DNA of 64,000 nt from Chaunax sp. Z400 (Eukaryota > Chordata > Actinopteri > Lophiiformes > Chaunacidae): assembly GCA_037577475.1 (NCBI GenBank), contig CM075188.1, forward strand, positions 16,884,501 to 16,948,500, written 5' to 3'. Each line of letters opens with the position of its first letter. The first letter of the stretch is position 1. Below, one piece after another: positions 56,131 to 64,000 of the stretch. Under the pieces are notes generated by a model that saw only the letters and a list, made by a program, of their open reading frames with translations, searched no databases and was not told the origin of the DNA. The position numbers and the translations under genes are program-made.

Positions 56131-59100
56131 ATGCCCTTGGAATACTGTACCTCCAGCCATATCTGTGCTCTATATTAGTTCGACTTTCACATTGAAAAGA
56201 AATATTAATATGTGCAGTTGTAATGAAAACCAGGAACACATTCTCCACTACTCAGCGAGCTCAACACAGACTAGTAGAAATTCCAGTAAAATTCTTGCTT
56301 TTTTTCTTGCAAAATCAGATTCTGCTTGAAATTAATTTAATGAATGAAATGTGTAACCCCCCCCCCCCAAAAAAGCTGTCTATAATGAATATCACCATTA
56401 TAGACACTTTTAACAATAATGCCAACGCTTTTTGAGCTACTCCTAACCTGTCACTGGTTCACAAGTGTGTTAAGCCCATTGCATGTGTCGAGTGTGCATA
56501 CATATTAATGAGAAAAAAATACATCCTCTGGTGTAGGGTGTCAGTTGCCCCTAGAGTTTGGTCCTGCACAAGTTGAAACTGACATGCTATTTGCATGCTC
56601 TGTGATCCATTGTCAATGTTTTATGAGCAGCCGCCTGTGTTTCGAGTTCATGTTTCAAAATGAGCCTGCAGTATCCATAGGGATTACACACATACACACA
56701 AGCATTAGCAAGAGCATCATGTTGTGGTCTGTCAGCCAGCTTGTTTTTCAATGATGTGCACCCCTGTTTCAATCCATGTCACTTTGTATTGAGATAAGTA
56801 TTTGTACTGTGAGTTCACTTTGCATGAGATAAGTGATCTTCCTATGGTGTCTTCCTGACCCCCTGACCTTTGACCTGCAGTATCTCAGTCCCCTGATACA
56901 GTGGACACTTTTCATTCACTTTTTAAAGTACATTATAAACAAGTAGGCTTTACAGTACATCATATAGGGTCTGGGGATGAGCCATACATTACAGAAATAT
57001 TATTTTGTCCAAACAGTTTCTACTTACTCACATATTCTGGAACTTTTGACTGTATCACATTATATACTCTTATAGTTTAAGTTGGCTCAGTTTTCCTGGA
57101 ACTTTAAATGTTCCACGTTTCAACTGTATAACAGTAGGTACTTTTAGGACTTCTCGCCTATATGCATTTTGAAGTTAAGCAAAATTGAGCTGAATTAACT
57201 TTATCTAAAGACGTTGCACGTCCGAAAGCTCTAGAACAACATACAGTATATTAGTGTTTCCTTGAGTGGAAATTTTGTCAAGAATAATGTCAGACTCAAC
57301 AAACATTATTGAAAAAACTAGTTTTTATACAATGTATTCACATCAATCATGTTCAAGGTGCATGCATAAGTACACATTAAAATAAAATCCAGAAATTATG
57401 AGTCACAACAACATTTTTAGATGTGCAGCACAGTGATGTACTACTACATAGCACCTCAGCTATAGCGACCAGCAGTCCAGCGAGGTGACTCTTAATGGTG
57501 TGAACTCAGAGGTTGGTTTGTGGGGCCATAACAGTCTAGAGCACACAAGGCTCCCTGGTGCTTCTGCTTTGATTTCTATAAAAGCTGTATTTACTCAGGT
57601 GTCCTACGGAGCAGTAGGCTGTAAACCCTCAGGGATGGGTTTTCACTGTCTATTCCCATTATAAGGCATTACAGTCCACTGCCTTTCCCAGAGTGTCACT
57701 TCATTTTTGTTAAAGCTCTCCCATGACACATTTTCTCCAGAACGGAATAGATTCAGTTGTGCTGTGTTGAAATCAGGTTTACAGGGAATCTGTGGAGTAA
57801 ATATATCCTTGTACATGAATCTAATAGTGTAGATCTTGTTTCTTGATGATGAAACATGTAATGAAATATGTAATTAATTCATGGAAGTAACAATGGAGTG
57901 AACAGATAAACATTTTATCCTCCATATGTTACAAAAAGGTGTTTGTTGTAGATCATAGTTTTATTTTTTCATTATGAGCACAATAACATTATGTCTTTGG
58001 ATTTTGGTATTATATTTGGTCCTATGGGCTTTGGTAAGTTTAGTGGGTATCCTGATGACATTCACAGCTGTGCAAGGTTGAAAAGTAATTCAACATAATC
58101 CTGACTCTTCGTTTTAAGCTGCTATATGGGATACTAGGATGTTGAGGTTTTCACTTGAGGACAATTTAGAAGGTGTCAGGCAAATCATGACATGGACAAA
58201 AACGGGTATGGGGTCACCTTTATCAACACTGATTATCTGAGCCCAACAAGACTAGTCTCACCTATGATTTAGCTGAGGAGAAAACTAAACATATTTGTGG
58301 TGTGTGTGTTAAGGACTTAACATATTTATCAGTACCTTTGTAGGGATTGGAAGCTGTAATCTGAAATTTATAATTAATTAATTAATTACATTTTTTATTA
58401 TTAAATATAATTATAAATCAAACCTTCCTTCTCTTGTTTGAATGTTTCTAGAAAACAATTCCAAGGAAAGTAATATACTACTGTACCTCTGACAGCCTCT
58501 AGCAGCAGTGAAAAATATTTTCCTATACAACATTATTCTGGACTCAATCACATACTGTATGCACACAAGTGACAATTAAAACTGACAAGACAAGACAACT
58601 TTGCTGCATCCTCCTATGCCTCTAATTTAGTCTGTGGCCTTAATTGCACTTTTGTTATGGAGACAATGAGGTAACCGAGGGAATCAAATAACTGATTGGA
58701 GATTAGAATTAAATCCGCCATGCTGTTTTTTTTTTTGTAGGGTTATGATTATATTGAATTAGAGTAATTGCAATCAAAGGAGATAAAAGAATATTGCTTC
58801 ACAAATAGAACTGTGTCTTATGCTGAATGTACCTTTAAAATGTCTTATGCTTTGAGAGTTGGATCATTTCTTGTGCTCAGACATATTTATTTGGCTGATA
58901 ATGACTTACTGTCACATTTTTTTTTTAAAAACACTCTTGGAATAAGTGAGTACTCAATATATCCTCAGGAGACGGCACTTGGCATAAGCTATTCATACAT
59001 GATTGTAAATTTTCCTCTACTGCACTACAGGCTGTAATTGGAGACATTATTTATATTTGCCGTCATCGATTAAGAAATCTCGTCTTTGACGTGATGCTGT

Positions 59101-60704
59101 TGAAGGTTGTAGTTTTGAACAGTGATGTATGAGCAGCTGTAAGCGGACTAAATTCTTCAAATAATTTTTAAAGACCACATCATGTTTCAGTTTTCTGTGA
59201 CATATGTGTGCTGCCACCATACTCATTCATCATGAAAAGAAACAGCAATAAACAGTGGCAAGAAAAACCACACTAATAGAAAACCTCCTCAGTTGAAATG
59301 GAAGTAATTCAATTGAAGACATTCAAGGTATTAGCCTAGCTCATCAGTATTAACACTTTTGACAGTCAGTTATTGACGTGAATATCTGGATTGTTGAGAA
59401 TCCCATAACATACATAGCCTCAGCATTAGAGTTAAACTTAAACTTAAACAGTGTGTGTCCATTGTGATAAAATGTATCTGTATGCATTCTTTCATAGTTT
59501 TTATGCAAATGCAAATGTGTGTTTTTAAGACATCACTGTAGCCTGTAATTTTCCTATGAAATTCCTAAAGCTCCTGAGTCCTCCTAATGGTAATGCCTTT
59601 ATTGAACAACAACTTTCCAGCAAATGTATTAGCTTAAGGGAATTAATGTGCTGGAAGATTGTAAATGGATTTTCTGGACCTTGAGATAAGTAGCATTTTT
59701 AAACACAGATGCCAACAACAAGCTTTCAGTGTCTACAGAATATAGAGTCTCATGAAGTCTCCTTCTCTGGTCAGCAAATGTAATAGTAGAGGTACAGTAT
59801 GAGCTCTTTTCTGAGATGAATTTGAAACGATTAATAGTCTACAATATTTATCTTCTTGCTATAGACAAAATGTGAAGTGCATAAATGTCTGAGGGAGAGC
59901 CGGTGGTTACTGCTGTCCATAAAGTCAAGGTGGAAATGATGACAATAGGCTGGGGTAATCAATTTAACCTCTTATGTAATCAATTTTACTGTTATGTAAT
60001 GTCGGCTTGGCAATTATTGGATGAGCTCTGCACAGTTTTCTTCCTATGTGAGGCTTAGAGTGTTAGATGGAAGGCGGGACAATTTGTGTGTATATTCTTG
60101 GAGGGTACAATTCAGTATAGTGAAGATCACATGTCAGTCTGGGGTCAAGCTTATTCTTTAATATATCACTTCTTTGACTGATACTCTAACTTCATACAGT
60201 AACCATAAAATAATGGACTATTTTGTGTTAGTTTGACCAGCTAACTTCTATGAACTCTGACCAACTGTATGAGTATCACAACTCAAAAGGTGTCATTTAT
60301 TCATTCTATACTAATACTTAATTATAATAAATTACTAATTAGATTATTTATTTATGACACATTGGCAGAAGCAGGTTAGTAATAATTCTGATGATGCAGG
60401 AGCCTTTGCACATGAAGCATTATCTACTATTGATTTGAATGTAATTTAAATTGAGTGTTAAAGTAGTGTGAGTAGGCTCAGGCATATATTATATCATATA
60501 TCTGACTAATGACAATGTGACAATCAAGTATTTATAGAGAATACAATTTCAACTCACAATCTTTTTTTGTAGACAACTGAAAAAAATATATGATTCAAAT
60601 AAATTCCATCCCAGCACTTAATGACAAAGCTTCGAAAGATGCAGGCAGTAAGGCCTGAAGCCCAGAGCTGCCATGTGAGCTGAGATGTTCTAATTTAGCA
60701 AAAA
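56131..60704. other. Presumed intron, no exon recognised
   Basis: Long AT-rich stretch. A C10A6 run lies at about 56358, a tgacctttgacct direct-repeat-like word at about 56864, and taattaatta runs near 58370. No exon or nameable element was found. Confidence 0.5.
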
Positions 60705-61185
60705 AAAAAATAAGGGCCCAAGATGCAGAACTCAGACTCAGAGTAAAAACTACTAGTACAATTTATTGTACAAAATATCATACACAAAAAAGTAGACAGG
60801 GAGATGAATGGACCTCAAGCACAGGAGATTCAGTCAGGAAAAAGCCAGCAAGCAGGTTCAAAAATTTCACAGAGTAAACCAAAATCAAAAGTCATTAGCT
60901 CGAATACCAGTAGAGTAAACGGACGATCTGACCAAGAGTCAAGTGAAGAGCCAGGGCTTATATTCAGAGTCAGGTGAGGTAATGAGCCAGATTGATCTCA
61001 GGTGTGTTCGAGTGTGTGGTGGGAAGGGAGGTGAGGCCTCAGGGAGGTGGAGAGTGACCTGATGGCCACGCCCTGGTAAACACACACAGACAGACAGGGA
61101 CAGACAGACAAGAGACACAAGGAAGGACGAAACACTGCAAGGGGAGAGGGAGGCCCACTGAAACATCAGTCACTGGTACGAAAAG
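60705..61185 (-). mobile_element. LTR-like dispersed repeat, antisense
   Basis: The plus strand reads gggcccaagatgcagaactc, later caggagattcagtcaggaaa, then agccagggcttatattcaga (TATAAGCCC on the minus strand) and a purine-rich stretch near 61090. This is the antisense layout of a Gypsy-style teleost LTR. No internal region is attached. Confidence 0.45.
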
Positions 61186-63246
61186 TAGTGAAAGGTAGTA
61201 ACAGTTAAAAACTTCAGGTACCCTGTAGACTTTTGTAGAAATTTTCATTACAAAACTGTCATTTCTTACATGTATATTTAGTTGCTAGAGGACTTCTTCT
61301 TCTTTTGTGCCACGCATCACTGAATTTCCTGGCCAGTTACGGCCACCTGCAGATCAGTGAACAGTATTATGTATTGGCTCACTCACATGCTGCCAGGCAT
61401 GTGAAAGTGAGCAAAGAAAAACAGGACCTACTTTTTTTTTTAAATGTTCCTTCAAGTCATTAACTCCACACAGTACAGTTAACAAGAAAGAAAGGCTAGC
61501 CCAGTAGCGCTCCCTTAAAAAAAATTTTTTTAAACAATTCATATTTAATAAATCTTCAAAAGCTCAAATCCTGATACCTGAAAAATTCTCAATAATTCTT
61601 CTTCCAGACTTTTCTTCTTCTCTTGCTTGAAATAGCATTAAGTTTGTCTTGAGCTGTTATGAAGTAAACACTCATCTCCAAGCAAATTGCATTCACCAAA
61701 GACAAATATCACATACTTTATCTCGTTAGTCTGAGTTACTGAGTTAAAGTTAATTCATTGAACTTGGTGTTCTTCGGTGTGAGGCGTCACAGATCAGCTG
61801 AGCGTGACATCATGAGCAACGTACCTCTAATGTTATGGTTCCAACATGCATAATGTATCTTCACAATCACCACAAAGTAGACATGAATATTCATACATAT
61901 ATTTAGTAAATAATATGATATATATAATGAGCTCCTCTCATCATAAGTACTGGATAAGCTCTGTTGTGGACCACCATACTCATCACTGTCTACAATCAAC
62001 CTTCAACATTGTGCAGTGACCTTTTCTCATTGCCATAGTCTTGTGGAAATGTCTTTAGTTGATGTTGTGTTACCGTAGACAGCCGCTCACAGTACTTCCA
62101 TCATCATAAGATAAAGTCTTTTCTGTAAGATGCCCTGGACGGGGGCAAAAAGCACTGAATTGTCCAACTGTCCTGACACAAGTCATTGTTGATTTCACTG
62201 TTGTAGGGGAAAGACTCTAGGGCTGCAGATAAGACTGTTGCCATGGTCCTGAAGGAGATACCAAGTAAGGCGTCATCAGAAGGGAAGCCCCTCCTCACAG
62301 TGACTACCAAGGTGGGCAGAACCATTTCAGCCTCCCCCCCAACCCCCATCCTCTTCCCTTGACCCCCTGCCCCCCTGTCTCCAAGTAGAGCGTCCTCCTG
62401 TGTTGATCTATAGAATGACAGCAAAGCTTTGAGTGTCCAATAACTGACCTCCACTATCTACTAATCATTACTTATGACTGTATCTAACATAGGAGCAACA
62501 GTGATTCACTTCCAGTTGCTCTATAGGGCATAAAACCCTTCTTCTACATGACTACATTTACACAAACTTTGAATAATGATCTCACAACTGCTGCAATTAC
62601 ACATTACTTTTTTATCTTTTCAAATTAGCCTCAGAAAGACTCATAGTGCTCCTCTACTTAAAGAGTTATGGTGCATTAAGTACATATGGGGGGATTAACC
62701 AGAGGTTCACACATTTTCTCTCCCTTTCCTCATCAGGTCAGAAAAACTTCTTCATGAAGATTTACACCTTTATAAGCAGCTAATCCTCTCCACAAACAGC
62801 TTAATATGAATGCATTTCCAAAATGCTACAAAATACTGCAGCGAATGACTGTTACCCGCTGCTGAGCTTTTCTTTTTCTTTTTACTTATTAAGCATAATA
62901 GCCTGATAGTCGGCGCTCCAGATGCCAGTATGACTCTTGCTCTAAGACTGATTCTTTATGTACAGCCTGTGTGTATCAGTGTGTGTGTGTGTGTGTCTGT
63001 GCTGCCGTGTGTGTCCTCTGGTATATCTGTATGTGTTTTAATAATCGGTAGCATGCTCTAAACTTGTCTGACTTCCTAATCCATTGTCTAGTTTGATAAG
63101 CTGTCATACAGCCAAGATAATGCTGACACTCAAGGGGGAAGGATTTAATTATGCCTCAGTGTGTTTGCTGACAGCCAGAGGCTGCTGAATTCACAGTAAC
63201 AAGATTTCTCTTGTATATTTTTGTACATATTTATTTTTTGTATTTA
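61186..63246. other. Presumed intron, possible conserved sequence at 62815-63190
   Basis: A ttcttcttctttt word near 61290 resembles the edge of a common repeat. A (GT)9 run lies at 62979-62996. The block 62815-63190, except for the GT run, looks single-copy and may be conserved. No exon was found. Confidence 0.45.
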
Positions 63247-63555
63247 TTGTTGTGATGCCTAACAGCAAGAAGGTTCTGGGTTCAGATCCATGTTTGAGTG
63301 GGTGTCCTCTGGGTGCTCCAGCTCCCTCACACAGTCCAAACACATGCAATATAGATGAATTGGTGACTCTAAATTACCCATAGGTGTGAATGTGGGTGTG
63401 AATGTTTGTGTGTGTTGGCCTTTGTCCAGGGTTTACCCCGCCACTTGCTCAATGTCAGCTGGGATAGGCTCCAGGCACCTGTGACCTGGCACAGCTCATA
63501 TAAAATCGATGTAAATCATAATTTATCATAATTTAAATAATTGTAGAAAATGGCA
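63247..63555 (+). mobile_element. tRNA-headed SINE, near full length
   Basis: Starts gatgcctaacagcaagaagg with ggttctgggttcagatcc (B-box-like), then a body with ctccctcacacagtccaaac, aatgtcagctgggatagg and gctccaggcacc, ending near ataattgtagaaaatggc. Same family as 13957 but in head-first plus orientation. Confidence 0.7.
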
Positions 63556-63916
63556 AGTGAGAACTTCCCTCTACAACACGTTTCGTTTTTCACACCCTGG
63601 CATATATCTACTCTGTCAGAAGCAACTATCACACTTACAGATGACGCCTTTTCTTCATATGCATATTGTGAATAAATGGATGGATTCCCTTAGGATGCTG
63701 TAGTTTCCCAAAAATCAATATTATGGAGACAAAAGGTTGACATATCTTACCTGTTTGTAACCTTTGAAATAACCTTTTGCCAACAGCAAATGTCAATATC
63801 TTCATTCCTCAAAGAACATATCTAAAAAATAAATAAAAACATGTACATGTAGGAAACATATCCACGTTACTGCACTGTGATTCTTACAGCACAATAGTGA
63901 TTGAACCATTATCCTG

Positions 63917-63919
<3 letters not shown>
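63556..63919. other. Short non-coding stretch
   Basis: Nothing recognised. Confidence 0.4.

Positions 63920-64000
<81 letters not shown>
63920..64000. repeat. (TG)n microsatellite at the window edge
   Basis: An uninterrupted TG run of about 40 units reaching the last base, so its true length is unknown. Such runs can form Z-DNA and are length-polymorphic. Confidence 0.95.

Noticed and set aside
56864..56876. Nuclear-receptor DR1-type site (tgacctttgacct)
   Set aside because: A single short motif in a repeat-rich interval is expected by chance; a similar word lies in the dispersed repeat at 20160.
1..64000. CRISPR array, prophage, operon or integrated viral genome
   Set aside because: No direct-repeat/spacer pattern, no ribosome-binding-site-led gene clusters and no viral gene set; the window is eukaryotic and sparse in genes.

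Overview
The window looks like euchromatic DNA from a ray-finned (teleost) fish. It is AT-rich, has very few long open frames, carries microsatellites of GA, TG and GTTAT, and is dotted with decayed transposable elements of kinds common in teleosts: a BEL/Pao-type element, L1 fragments, a LINE of the restriction-like-endonuclease type, Tc1 and hAT relics, tRNA-headed SINEs, and several Gypsy-style LTRs. No bacterial, viral-genome or organellar layout is present. Repeat family names are given from memory of consensus sequences and were not checked against a database.

Layout. Bases 1-747 are the 3' end of a plus-strand gene for a Thr/Pro-rich, mucin-like, single-pass membrane protein. From about 860 to 3700 lies a retroelement cluster: a plus-strand LTR-like block, then a minus-strand BEL/Pao-like relic with an LTR-like block, a short pol fragment and a 326-codon open frame. 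Bases 3.7-27 kb have no recognisable host exon and hold a series of LINE, SINE, hAT and dispersed-repeat fossils. Bases 26990-27643 are the most gene-like part of the window: a CpG-rich promoter with a TATA-like box, a 5' UTR with several short upstream ORFs, and a seven-codon first coding exon ending in a good splice donor. I cannot name this gene from seven residues. The remaining 36 kb (27644-64000) shows no convincing second exon and is most simply read as a long first intron. It contains more repeat relics, a decayed 28S rRNA fragment, a BED zinc-finger transposon fragment, and blocks that may be conserved non-coding elements.

How things work together. There is no operon-like or pathway-like gene set. 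The two host genes (mucin-like 3' end; downstream promoter plus exon 1) are both plus-strand and are separated by about 26 kb. The rest is mobile-element debris plus possible regulatory sequence. I found no convincing new biological system. The items most worth a second look are the unnamed first exon with its upstream ORFs and long intron, the intact 326-codon frame inside a broken retroelement, the 28S rRNA pseudogene, the BED-finger hAT remnant, a perfect 16-bp hairpin, and an exact 58-bp inverted duplication.
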